This document shows, piece by piece, positions 26,976 to 38,594 of a stretch of DNA of 64,000 nt. A model generated the notes under the pieces. That model saw only the letters and a list, made by a program, of their open reading frames with translations, was not told the DNA's origin and made no database searches. Position 1 is the first letter of the stretch; every line of letters begins with the position of its first letter. The stretch comes from Duganella sacchari (GTDB lineage Bacteria > Pseudomonadota > Gammaproteobacteria > Burkholderiales > Burkholderiaceae_D). Position numbers and translations under genes: made by a program. The stretch lies in NCBI RefSeq assembly GCF_900143065.1, contig NZ_FRCX01000003.1, forward strand, positions 542,561 through 606,560, given 5' to 3'.

Positions 26976-28808
26976 ATGGAAAGATTGCTTCCATATTACG
27001 AACGCGAGTTAAGCCTGCTGCGGCGCGCTGGCGCCGAGTTTGCGGGCCGCTATCCCAAGCTCGCCGGGAGTCTGCAACTCCGCAGCGAAACCTGTCCCGA
27101 TCCGCATGTGGAGCGCTTGATACAGGCATCAGCCTTCCTCAACGCCCGCGTGGCCAAGCTGCTGGACGATGGCTACTCGCGCTTCACCGACGCCTTGCTC
27201 GGCATGTTATATCCGCATTACCTGCGGCCTATGCCTTCCTGTTCAATTGCCCGCGTGGACTACAGCAGCGCCCGGGCCAACCAGATTACTACGACCAGTG
27301 TGCTGCCACGTGGCGCAGCGTTGAAGGCACTGGGGCAAGGGGCAGTAATCTGCCGCTTTCGTACGGTTTATGACGTCGTGGTGGCACCGATACAGATTAG
27401 TGCCGTACATTTTGAACCCTATCCGCAAACCCCTCCTGCGCTTGCTCTACCGCCAGATGCAGGTGCTGCAATCCACATCCGGATTGCCGGCACTGCGTCG
27501 ATGCGTGATCTGTCAATGCTGGAGTTGACGACGCTGCGAGCTTATATCGATGGCGATGCCACGCTGAGTGCGGCTTTGCGCGATGCATTCTTTATGCATA
27601 CGGCCTGCGCTTGTGTGGAAGCGGATGGGCAATGGTCCATGCTGGAGAGGCTGCCCTTGTCCCCTGTCGGCTTTGCCACGGACGAAACGTTGTTGCCAGC
27701 CGCCCCTTCCGAGCATGCCGCCTACCGGCTGCTGAGCGAGTACTTCGCTTTTTCTGAGAAGTTTGATTTTGTCGATATCAACTTAGCTGCCTTGTTGGCG
27801 GTATGCCCTGGTGGCTGCACGCAATTGAATTTGCGTCTTATTCTGCGCGATATACGGCCCGATATGCCACTCGCGCACATTCTGCGGCATCTCTCTTCAG
27901 ACAACCTGCTCCTGGGCTGCACGCCCGTCGTAAATCTGTTTCCACAACCGGCAACCCCCATCCGTATTACCCGAGCACATAGTAGCTATCCTTTAATGGC
28001 AGATGAAATGCCAGGCAAGGCATGCGAAATCTACAGCGTCGATTCAGTGCACACGGTGCGCAAATCTGAGAAGGGAAGCTCGGTGACGGAATTCTTTCCT
28101 TACTATTCTCTGCGTCACGGCGAGGCGGACAGCCGTAAAGGCCACTATTGGCTGCTGCATCGGGAAGAATTGATGGCCGCTGGTCATGAATACACGCTCA
28201 CGCTGGTAGACCGCGACCTTTCGCCGACGCAGGAAGAAATTGGCACGGCATCCGTACGTCTGACGTGTACGAACCGGAATCTGCCACATGGCCTGGAATA
28301 CGGCCGCGCGAACGGCGACTTGAGTACCGATAGTGCCATTGGCAGCTTCCCCATCCGCATGTTGCGCCGGCCGTCCCTTTCATACCGCCTGGCTGATGAC
28401 GGGCATCGCCAATGGGGACTGGTGGCGCATCTGGCATTGAATCACCGTTCGTTGACTCAGGAAGGATTACCGGCGTTGACATCCACGCTACGGCTCTATG
28501 CGCAACAGGACAACCTGGTATCGCAGCGCATGATCGACGGTGTGACGGCGCTGTCTCATCGTCCCGTGTCGGCGTGGATACGGCAGGGGCAGGGCAACGC
28601 CTATCTGCGCGGGGTTGAAGTGCAAATTTCGTTGGATGAAGAGGCTTATACAGGCGTGGGTATCTATGGATTTGCCCAGATGCTGGATCACTTTTTTGCA
28701 CTACATGTCCACTTGAATAGTTTTACGCGGCTGGTGCTGTTCTCTCATGTCAGCGGAAAGGAGTTGCTGCGATGCCCACCTCGCAACGGCGCGCTGACGC
28801 TGGCGTAA
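26976..28808 (+). CDS. tssF: Type VI secretion baseplate subunit TssF
   Basis: 610 residues from ATG 26976 (MERLLPYYERELSLLRRAG), which is the usual TssF N-terminus; the 14 in-frame codons before it look non-coding. Diagnostic segments: FAGRYPKLAGSLQL, DPHVERLIQASAFLNARV, LYPHYLRPMPSCSIARV and FSEKFDFVDINL. TssF forms the (TssF)2-TssG wedge of the baseplate. Its 3' end overlaps tssG by 37 nt. No tssE, tssB, tssC or tssK are in the window. Confidence 0.94.
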   Translation: MERLLPYYERELSLLRRAGAEFAGRYPKLAGSLQLRSETCPDPHVERLIQASAFLNARVAKLLDDGYSRFTDALLGMLYPHYLRPMPSCSIARVDYSSARANQITTTSVLPRGAALKALGQGAVICRFRTVYDVVVAPIQISAVHFEPYPQTPPALALPPDAGAAIHIRIAGTASMRDLSMLELTTLRAYIDGDATLSAALRDAFFMHTACACVEADGQWSMLERLPLSPVGFATDETLLPAAPSEHAAYRLLSEYFAFSEKFDFVDINLAALLAVCPGGCTQLNLRLILRDIRPDMPLAHILRHLSSDNLLLGCTPVVNLFPQPATPIRITRAHSSYPLMADEMPGKACEIYSVDSVHTVRKSEKGSSVTEFFPYYSLRHGEADSRKGHYWLLHREELMAAGHEYTLTLVDRDLSPTQEEIGTASVRLTCTNRNLPHGLEYGRANGDLSTDSAIGSFPIRMLRRPSLSYRLADDGHRQWGLVAHLALNHRSLTQEGLPALTSTLRLYAQQDNLVSQRMIDGVTALSHRPVSAWIRQGQGNAYLRGVEVQISLDEEAYTGVGIYGFAQMLDHFFALHVHLNSFTRLVLFSHVSGKELLRCPPRNGALTLA

Positions 28809-29710
28809 TTGGCGAGCTTCTGGCTGCGCCACAGCGGTTCGAATTCTTTCAGGCAGTAAGTCTGCTCGATCAATGGCGGCCGGAAAGTGTCCGGTTCCGT
28901 AACCGGCTGGCGATGAGTTTTCCGCCCAATCAGATCGAGAACGTAAGTAGCGATGATCGCGGCATACGTGTTACGCCAGCGTTCATTGGCATGCTTGGAA
29001 GCCAGGGCGTACTGCCACTGCATTATTCAGAGCGCATAGGCCGGCATGAGCGCGATGGACATGACGGTGGCCCGCGCGCCTTTCTTGATGTGCTGTCGCA
29101 TCGGCCGGTGGAAATGTTTTATCGGGCCTGGGCACGAGAGCGTATGGATTGCGCCGAGGGGGAATTTCTCGCCATGCTCACTGCGCTGGCCGGTACGCAT
29201 GGCGACGGCGATCCCATCGATCGCGAGACGCTGGCATGTTACGCAATGCAGATACGTAGCAGATGCGTCTGTGCGCCACAAATAGCAGGGATGTATTCAG
29301 AATATTTTGGCGTGCCGGTTGTAGTGGAGCCGTTGATTGGAGAGTGGTACGAGTTTCCGCAGGCCGATCAGGCGCAGTTAGGACGAGCACATGTGAACCT
29401 GGACGATGGCGTCATGCTTGGAGCGCGAACGTATGGCTGCGATGCGCGTGTGCGCCTGCGTATCGGTCCGTTGGACAAACAGCACTACGAACGTTTTTTA
29501 CCGGGCCGCACGAGTGCATACCATCTGGCGGCGATGTTGAAACTGCATTGCGGCGCAAGCTTGACGTGGGAAGTGCATTTGATACAGCAGGCGCAGGACA
29601 TGCAAGGCGTGTATTTAGATGCAACTAGCAGGCTAGGCGTGAATGCACTTTTACTGGGGCGGCAAGCGACAGAGGATCATGATGAGTTGATGTATCTGCT
29701 GCATAGCTAA
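28772..29710 (+). CDS. tssG: Type VI secretion baseplate subunit TssG
   Basis: 312 residues, starting inside the end of tssF (GGAAAGGAG before the ATG). RFEFFQAVSLLDQW, PPNQIENVS, FIGMLGSQGVLPLHYSE and SHRPVEMFYRAW are TssG signatures; the C-terminal PGRTSAYHLAAMLKL is also typical. With TssF it joins the tail tube/VgrG hub to the contractile sheath. vgrG begins 9 nt after its stop. Confidence 0.94.
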   Translation: MPTSQRRADAGVIGELLAAPQRFEFFQAVSLLDQWRPESVRFRNRLAMSFPPNQIENVSSDDRGIRVTPAFIGMLGSQGVLPLHYSERIGRHERDGHDGGPRAFLDVLSHRPVEMFYRAWARERMDCAEGEFLAMLTALAGTHGDGDPIDRETLACYAMQIRSRCVCAPQIAGMYSEYFGVPVVVEPLIGEWYEFPQADQAQLGRAHVNLDDGVMLGARTYGCDARVRLRIGPLDKQHYERFLPGRTSAYHLAAMLKLHCGASLTWEVHLIQQAQDMQGVYLDATSRLGVNALLLGRQATEDHDELMYLLHS

Positions 29711-29719
29711 GGAGCGACG

Positions 29720-32497
29720 ATGGAAAGCGATAGCGATTTTTTCGGTTTCATGTCGATGGCCAAAGAACTGGTCACCAGCAACCGCCCATTGCGATTGCGC
29801 CTGGAACTGTCGGGTGGATCGAACGAAGACATGCTGCTGCCACAGCGGGTATTCGGCTCGGAAGCGGTGTGCGGTGGTATTGAATATCGCGTGCTGTGCG
29901 TATCCTCCAGCGTTCACCTTCCGTTGAAGCAAATGATCGCAGTGCCGGCGACGCTGGAATTTGTGACGGACCGCGGTGACCTGCGTAGTGTTTGCGGCAT
30001 CGTCACCGAAGCCAGTTCCGGCGATAGCGATGGCGGCTTGGCCAGCTATCAACTGGTGCTGCGCGACGCGCTGGCCATATTGGAAAAACGCATCAACACG
30101 CGCGTGTTCCGCAATATGAACGAGGTGGAAATTGTCCAGCGCATTCTGAACGAATGGCGGCAGAAAAGCGCGGTTCTCGGCACCTGCTTCAATCACGAAG
30201 TGGACGAGATCTTCAGCCAGCGCATTTATCCCCAGCGGGAATTCACCATGCAGCACAATGAATCCGATGCGGCATTCATTCGCCGTCTGCTGAAGCGGCG
30301 TGGCATTGCCTGGTACATACGCGCGGATGGGGCTGGACATACACTGGTGCTATTCAATAGCGCCGACAGTCTGCGCCAGAACGCGGCCGGAACCATACGC
30401 TACCATCGCGACAGCGCCACCGAAGAGCGCGACACGATCACCTCCTGGAGTGCCGCGCGTCGCTTACAGCCAGGCATGGTGACGCAGCACAGCTGGGACT
30501 ACCTCAATCCGCAAGGCCGTGATTTCATGATGACAGCGGCCAGCAGCAGTGTCGACCAAGGCGGCAGCGGCAATGATCTAGCCGCCAACCTGGATGACTA
30601 TCAAGTCTTGCCGCCCCATGTCGGCGATGATAACGAAGACCTGTGCCGCCTGGGCCAGTTGCGTATGAACCGGCATGACTACGAGTCGAAGTGCTTTCAC
30701 GGAGAAGGCAGCGTACGCGACTTGTGTGCAGGAGAGTATTTCACGCTGGCCGAGCATCCCGAAATAGATCTGCATGCGCTTGAAGACCGCGACTTCGTCG
30801 TCACGGCTTTGCAGGTGACCGCACAGAATAACCTCCCCCAAGCGTTGGCTTCTCGCGTAGAACAGCTATTCGACCGCAACCGCTGGATGCAAGGAGCGCC
30901 GGATCTGCAAGCACTGTGTGGCATACACCATAAAGCCGCGACTGGCCCCATGCGCATGCAACTCCAGTTCACAGCAGTACGCCGCAGCGTAACCATCGTC
31001 CCAGCGTACAACGCACGTATCGATGTGCCCCAAGCCCAAATGCAAAGCGCCATCGTTGTCGGCCCAGAAGGAGAGGAAGTCCATTGCGACCAACTCGGCC
31101 GCGTAAAAATTCGCTTCCCCGGTACCCGCCCTACAGATCACGAAGAAGCCGCCGGCGCTGGCGCTTCAGACACTGACGCGGATTCCGCCTGGGTACGCGT
31201 CGCCTCCAACTGGGCAGGCAATGGTCCAGGCGCATTTCAGCAATGCGGAACGCTCGGTTTGCCGCGAGTTGGTACAGAAGTCTTAATCAACTTCCTTGGC
31301 GGCGATCCTGATAAGCCTGTAATTGTCGGGCAGCTTTATAACCAAAATGCTCAACCTGCTTCGCTTATTGGTGAGAGAGGTTTGCCAGATGATCGATATT
31401 TGTCTGGACTTAAAAGCCGCGAAATTCAAGGTGTTCGTAGTAATCAGTTGCGCTTTGATGACACTAACGGGCAGATTAATGCACAACTGGCTAGCGATCA
31501 TGGGCGTAGCGAGCTTAATTTGGGATTTTTAACTACTCTAAAAAGGGATGGACAAGTTGAGTTAAGAGGTCAAGGAGTGGAGCTCGTCACTGACGAGGCA
31601 ATAGCAATAAGAAGCGCTAAAGGATTGTTATTGAGTGCTTGGGCGCGAATCAATAACACGGATAAGCAATTGGCTCGAGACGATTTTCTTAGCATGCTTG
31701 ATCAGTGCACTGAGCTTGCACGTTCACTTGGGAAATATGCAGAAGATTACCAAGCACTTCCTACTAATTTGACGGAACTGCAAGCTTTTAGTGACGTATT
31801 TTATAAGTGGGATGCCGAAGATAGCCCAGACGGGTCGATGCATAAAGATGCTGCCATTGCGGTCACGGCTCCTAAGGGCATTAGTTTTGCAACTCCTAAA
31901 GCCAATGTCATGTATGCAGGAACAAATTTGGAGTTGTTAGCACATCAACATATGCAGATGAGCGCAGCGCAAAAGGTGGTGATTAATGCAGGAGGTGGTA
32001 TGTCGTTGTTTGCTCAAAATGATGGCTTAAGCGCTATCGCTCACCGCGGGCAGCTATTAATGCAAAGTCAGAATGGAGATGCGTTAATAAATGCTGCAAA
32101 AAATATAATTTTTACGGCCAGCGAGGGTAAGTTAATAGGCTTTGCTAAGGAAATTGTTTTGATTGCCGAAGATGGTTCATTTATAAAAATTGGCCAAGGT
32201 ATAAATATTGGAACCACTGGAGACATCATCCATCATGGAGCAAGGTTTAAATTTTCCGAAGGGCAAACTATGCGTGCTGCGTTTCCTGAATTTTCAGCTT
32301 CAGTCTGTGAAGTAAAAAGAAAAATACAAATCGAGTTTATTGATGCAGACGGGAAATCGCCTAAAGATGAGCCTATATCTCTTATTTTTCATATTGGAGA
32401 TTCTCAACATAATGCAAGAGTCATTAATGGGACTTGTTTATTAAAAGACTTGCCTCAAGGGGGCTTCACTATCTTCCAACCGTTACGTCGTAGTTGA
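29720..32497 (+). CDS. vgrG: VgrG spike protein (TssI) with AT-rich C-terminal extension
   Basis: 925 residues. gp27-like part to about 380 (RVFRNMNEVEIVQRILNEW, QRIYPQREFTMQHNESDAAF are VgrG hallmarks), then the gp5 OB-fold (HCDQLGRVKIRFPG, DSAWVRVASNWAGNG, GTEVLINFLGGDPDKPVIVG). Next are a DUF2345-type beta-helix region with repeated short strands (KGLLLSAWA, KVVINAGGGMSLFAQNDG) and a final 60-residue beta domain (IQIEFIDADGKSPKDEPISL) that resembles transthyretin-like effector adaptors. Base composition shifts from GC-rich to AT-rich at about 31,280-31,400, residue 520-560, with the frame intact. No PAAR gene follows. The effector gene starts 27 nt downstream. Confidence 0.93.
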   Translation: MESDSDFFGFMSMAKELVTSNRPLRLRLELSGGSNEDMLLPQRVFGSEAVCGGIEYRVLCVSSSVHLPLKQMIAVPATLEFVTDRGDLRSVCGIVTEASSGDSDGGLASYQLVLRDALAILEKRINTRVFRNMNEVEIVQRILNEWRQKSAVLGTCFNHEVDEIFSQRIYPQREFTMQHNESDAAFIRRLLKRRGIAWYIRADGAGHTLVLFNSADSLRQNAAGTIRYHRDSATEERDTITSWSAARRLQPGMVTQHSWDYLNPQGRDFMMTAASSSVDQGGSGNDLAANLDDYQVLPPHVGDDNEDLCRLGQLRMNRHDYESKCFHGEGSVRDLCAGEYFTLAEHPEIDLHALEDRDFVVTALQVTAQNNLPQALASRVEQLFDRNRWMQGAPDLQALCGIHHKAATGPMRMQLQFTAVRRSVTIVPAYNARIDVPQAQMQSAIVVGPEGEEVHCDQLGRVKIRFPGTRPTDHEEAAGAGASDTDADSAWVRVASNWAGNGPGAFQQCGTLGLPRVGTEVLINFLGGDPDKPVIVGQLYNQNAQPASLIGERGLPDDRYLSGLKSREIQGVRSNQLRFDDTNGQINAQLASDHGRSELNLGFLTTLKRDGQVELRGQGVELVTDEAIAIRSAKGLLLSAWARINNTDKQLARDDFLSMLDQCTELARSLGKYAEDYQALPTNLTELQAFSDVFYKWDAEDSPDGSMHKDAAIAVTAPKGISFATPKANVMYAGTNLELLAHQHMQMSAAQKVVINAGGGMSLFAQNDGLSAIAHRGQLLMQSQNGDALINAAKNIIFTASEGKLIGFAKEIVLIAEDGSFIKIGQGINIGTTGDIIHHGARFKFSEGQTMRAAFPEFSASVCEVKRKIQIEFIDADGKSPKDEPISLIFHIGDSQHNARVINGTCLLKDLPQGGFTIFQPLRRS

Positions 32498-32524
32498 TTC
32501 CTCATATTTTATAAGGAGTTAAAG

Positions 32525-33892
32525 ATGTCCACTAATATCAGAAAAGATTCATCTTCATCACATTCGAATAATTTATCTAAAAAACAATCAAAAACGCTAG
32601 TGGTGCCAATTGACTTACCAGGGCAACCTATTCAGTGTTGGATTGGCGATGCAGAAAAAATACAAGTTATTCTCAGAAAATCCAGGGATGTCATTTTTGA
32701 CATTCACCTTTTCAACGGAAAATCATATTCTGTTAGAGCAGAAATGAGTGATATGTATGACACTAGAACCAAGAAATTGATACACCCGAGAGAAGAAATA
32801 TTTTTTCAAGATGGGGAAATCTTGCATTTACAAATAGGAAGAAACTTTAAAGGAAAAATTCTTCTCTTTGAATCAAAAAAACAACTCGGCGCATATAGTA
32901 TTTCTCAGTTGGATCCTATTATAGAAAGTTTGGATCCTACATTTAAACCGGCACCAATAAGTATCATTATAAAAAGTGATCAATTCTTTGTTGAAAAACC
33001 TTTTTCTGTGATGCAATTAGATGGAAGTATTACGACTCCCACTTATAACGATTGCGAAGCAGAAAGCTTTCTTCAAATAGTTGAAATCAATGTTTCTGAA
33101 AAAGATGTTCCTCACGAAATTGCTGACATTTTTAAAAAAGGAGGAGAAAAAGAAATTGTTACTTCCGGAGGAGTATTAACCAGAAATTGGATCATGAATC
33201 AGGTCGTCGCGCAGTCTGGATATGCAAGCGATAACGTACATTGGATGAAAGAACTTTGGAAAGACAAAATAATTTTAAAGAGTATAGAACATAAAAATTC
33301 TGGTAGAAAGATGTATGTAATTTTGACAGGGTCTACACGTGTAAGACGCCTTCTTAAGGCTAGCCGCTATGGCGTAATAAATACGAAAGTTCTAGCATTT
33401 TCTTACGGCGCCGGGACTGCCAATGGACTAAGGCATGCGAGTTGGACTGCCGCTAAAGGTAACTTCCGAAGAGGCGGTCTAGCTGCCTTATTGTTTACTA
33501 TAACGCTAGATATAGCTGAATGGACTGAAGATTATGAACAACGTGACCCTGTAACAGGTAAACCAAAGCAAGATATTTCTGATTTGTTTACTAAAATCGG
33601 CATAGACATTTCTAAAAATGTAGTTAATTCTGTGATTTCTTCCTCTTTAATATGGATGGCCTTAACTTTTCTTGGCGGAGCTCCATTAATCGCAATAATA
33701 ATCGGAACTGTAGCTATTACAGTTTTGGTAGGATGGAATGTAGATTTTCTTGATAAAAAATTTGGCGTAACTGAAAAAGCACTGAAAGCAATGAAAGAGT
33801 CTTCAAGTAAATTAGAAAATAAATTAAAAAAAGACTATGAAGGTTATTCAAGTGCTGTTACTCAAGCATTTATAAATGGGGGAGTTTTATAA
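32525..33892 (+). CDS. Predicted T6SS effector with hydrophobic, colicin-like C-terminus
   Basis: 455 residues, AT-rich; AAGGAG before the ATG. Residues 1-150 are beta-rich and may be the VgrG-docking part. The C-terminal third has two apolar stretches: LAALLFTITLDIAEW near 320, and a long hairpin-like one, ISSSLIWMALTFLGG plus PLIAIIIGTVAITVLVGW near 378-415. Charged helices flank it (DFLDKKFGVTEKALKAMKES). No nuclease, peptidase or lipase motif is seen. Position directly after vgrG and coupling (TAATG) to a multi-pass membrane protein support a membrane-acting toxin with its immunity protein. I do not recognise the family by name. Confidence 0.7.
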   Translation: MSTNIRKDSSSSHSNNLSKKQSKTLVVPIDLPGQPIQCWIGDAEKIQVILRKSRDVIFDIHLFNGKSYSVRAEMSDMYDTRTKKLIHPREEIFFQDGEILHLQIGRNFKGKILLFESKKQLGAYSISQLDPIIESLDPTFKPAPISIIIKSDQFFVEKPFSVMQLDGSITTPTYNDCEAESFLQIVEINVSEKDVPHEIADIFKKGGEKEIVTSGGVLTRNWIMNQVVAQSGYASDNVHWMKELWKDKIILKSIEHKNSGRKMYVILTGSTRVRRLLKASRYGVINTKVLAFSYGAGTANGLRHASWTAAKGNFRRGGLAALLFTITLDIAEWTEDYEQRDPVTGKPKQDISDLFTKIGIDISKNVVNSVISSSLIWMALTFLGGAPLIAIIIGTVAITVLVGWNVDFLDKKFGVTEKALKAMKESSSKLENKLKKDYEGYSSAVTQAFINGGVL

Positions 33893-34653
33893 TGATCTTT
33901 AATTCATCATCGGAAACTAATCCATGGAAGAGATGTGCTCCAGTTTTTTTTATGTTCAACACATTTTCTTTGATGAATATTTGGGTAGTTCTCGAAATAA
34001 ATGAAATTTCTAAATTTTTAGTTAATTATCTTCTTTTGATCACTCCTGTATTGGGAGTGATTTTATTTCTGTTGGGGATTTTTTTTAAAGAAACAAAAAG
34101 ATTGAAAAATTTTGTTCTAATTATTGGATTGTTTGGAGTTTTGCCAATCTTCACAACTACTTTAATACCATTTTTTTTCTCAATTTTTATTTCAAAATAT
34201 GATTTTTTATTTAAATTTTACATATCTTTTTCTTATGCGATTTTTTTAATTTTTATATTTATTTTCAATATTATAAAAATGAAGAGAGTGGAAAAATATT
34301 CTATCTATATAAAAGATAAAATAAAAATTAAAGACTCTTTTTTTTATATTAATCTTGATGAAATAAAAAACTATAATATATATTCAAAAATCAAGGAAAA
34401 TTCTTCAACAAAAACAAATTTTAAAAAAATCTTCCCATTTCTCTTTCTAGTTTATCCTATTCAAAGATTGCTGACTAATGTTTCCGGTAATGTTGTTGTT
34501 ATGTATTTTTTGGCAATTCTAACAATTCCGTTGTCAATATATATGACGATCAGAATGGCTGAGGGGTATTATCTATGGATTTACTTAATCAGCCATTACG
34601 AAAAATATTTCGACACTCATATTGGTTTGATGGGCCAATCAGAAAAAAAATAA
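33892..34653 (+). CDS. Polytopic membrane protein, probable immunity protein
   Basis: 253 residues. The ATG shares its A with the TAA of the effector gene, so translation is coupled. Six or so membrane segments: near 13-33, 43-65, 72-105, 110-135 and 185-230. Base composition is the lowest of the window (many runs of A and T), unlike the flanking GC-rich DNA. Polytopic immunity proteins protect the inner membrane against pore-forming toxins, which fits the upstream protein; direct evidence is only genetic linkage. Confidence 0.68.
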   Translation: MIFNSSSETNPWKRCAPVFFMFNTFSLMNIWVVLEINEISKFLVNYLLLITPVLGVILFLLGIFFKETKRLKNFVLIIGLFGVLPIFTTTLIPFFFSIFISKYDFLFKFYISFSYAIFLIFIFIFNIIKMKRVEKYSIYIKDKIKIKDSFFYINLDEIKNYNIYSKIKENSSTKTNFKKIFPFLFLVYPIQRLLTNVSGNVVVMYFLAILTIPLSIYMTIRMAEGYYLWIYLISHYEKYFDTHIGLMGQSEKK

Positions 34654-34783
34654 AGAGATGAAAATTCATAAAAATTATAAATGTAAAAACTCAGCGATAA
34701 TGATCAAATGAGATGCCAACTACAACACAATACAGGGTTTATTCTCACATAGAAGCAGTGACCTACCTGCGAATCAAAGAAAT

Positions 34784-34820
34784 AAAAAAAGCTGCGAACT
34801 TTTCGATCCGCAGCTTTTTA
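34784..34820. terminator. Bidirectional terminator between the T6SS island and gyrB
   Basis: AAAAAGCTGCG (34786-34796) and CGCAGCTTTTT (34809-34819) form an A-stem-T hairpin that works on both strands. It serves converging transcription from the island (+) and gyrB (-). The 34654-34783 stretch is AT-rich and holds no gene that I can see. Confidence 0.85.
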
Positions 34821-34839
34821 GATTTTAGAATAACGCTAA

Positions 34840-37353
<2,514 letters not shown>

Positions 37354-37387
37354 CTAATATCGATTACTAAGGTACTGGTACCGCTGA

Positions 37388-38494
37388 TTAAATACGCATC
37401 GGCATGACGACGTACTTGAAGTCGGCATTGTCCGGAATGGAGATCAGGGCCGACGAGTTGGAGTCGCCCAGCGCCACGTTGACCTGGTCGCACTTGAGGT
37501 TGTTCAGCACGTCCAGCAGGTAGGTGACGTTGAAGCCGATGTCGACGCTGTCGCCGCCGTAGTCGATTTCCAGCTCTTCCACGGCCTCTTCCTGGTCGGC
37601 GTTGGTGGAGCTGATTTTCATGCTGCCCGGGGTGATGATGCAGCGCACGCCCTTGAATTTATCGCTGGTCATGATGGCCGCGCGTTGCAGCGAACGCAGC
37701 AGCTCGTCGCGGCCGATCGTGAATTCGTTCTTGTAGCCCTTCGGGATCACGCGCGTGTAGTCGGGGAACTTGCCTTCCACCAGTTTCGAGATCAGCTCGA
37801 TGTCGGCAAAGGTCAGCTTGACCTGGTTGGCGGCAATGTCCAGCTGCACGGTCTCGTCGTTTTCTTCCAGCAGGCGCTGCAGTTCGATGATGGTCTTGCG
37901 CGGGATGATGACTTCCTGGCGCGCGAACGACTGTTCGGTCTCGACCTGGCAGAACGCCAGGCGGTGGCCGTCGGTGGCCACGGCAATCACGTTGTTACCG
38001 TCCAGTACCAGCAGCAGGCCGTTCAGGTAGTAGCGGATGTCCTGCTGGGCCATCGAGAAGTGCACCATGTTGAACAGGTGCTTCAGGGTTTTCTGTGGCA
38101 GCGTGACGGAGGCGCTGTAGCTGTCGGCCTGCTGCACGGTCGGGAATTCTTCCGCGGCCAGGGTCTGCAGCGCAAAGCGCGATTTGCCCGACTGTACGGC
38201 CAGGCGCTTGTTCTGCAGCGTGATCGTGACGTCGCCGGTTTCCGGCAGCGCGCGCAGGATGTCCAGCAGCTTGCGCGCGGCCACGGTGGTGCCGGTCACT
38301 TCCGGGCCAGAGCCGATGTCGGCCTTGGTGGTGATCTGCACTTCGGTGTCGGTCGACAGGAAGGATACGCCTTCGCCCTCTTTGCGGATGAGGATATTGG
38401 CCAGAATCGGCATAGTGTGCCGACGCTCGACAATACCGCTCACGATCTGCAGTGGCCGGAGTAGCGTATCTCGGGTGGTTTTGACCAATTGCAT
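37388..38494 (-). CDS. dnaN: DNA polymerase III sliding clamp (beta subunit)
   Basis: 368 residues, full length. MQLVKTTRDTLLRPLQIVSGIVERR and the last residues YVVMPMRI match the beta clamp, whose C-terminal MPMR(I/L) ending lines the partner-binding pocket. Three similar clamp subdomains are expected and the length fits. GAGGATAATCT precedes the ATG. It lies 100 bp after dnaA on the same strand. Confidence 0.98.
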   Translation of the reverse strand: MQLVKTTRDTLLRPLQIVSGIVERRHTMPILANILIRKEGEGVSFLSTDTEVQITTKADIGSGPEVTGTTVAARKLLDILRALPETGDVTITLQNKRLAVQSGKSRFALQTLAAEEFPTVQQADSYSASVTLPQKTLKHLFNMVHFSMAQQDIRYYLNGLLLVLDGNNVIAVATDGHRLAFCQVETEQSFARQEVIIPRKTIIELQRLLEENDETVQLDIAANQVKLTFADIELISKLVEGKFPDYTRVIPKGYKNEFTIGRDELLRSLQRAAIMTSDKFKGVRCIITPGSMKISSTNADQEEAVEELEIDYGGDSVDIGFNVTYLLDVLNNLKCDQVNVALGDSNSSALISIPDNADFKYVVMPMRI

Positions 38495-38594
38495 AGATTA
38501 TCCTCAGTAAAAATTAACGATGTTTTTGATGCGTGTTGAATGCTGGTTGCCGTGGCAGGTTTGCCTGAATCATAAGGTAAACCATGCCCTCCGG

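Noticed and set aside
31260..31400. Frameshift or gene break in vgrG at the composition change
   Set aside because: The frame is continuous and the OB-fold motif GTEVLINFLGGDPDKPV reads through, so the gene is intact.
34654..34783. Possible small gene in the AT-rich stretch after the immunity gene
   Set aside because: No frame longer than a few dozen codons with a ribosome-binding site; looks like untranslated tail of the island.
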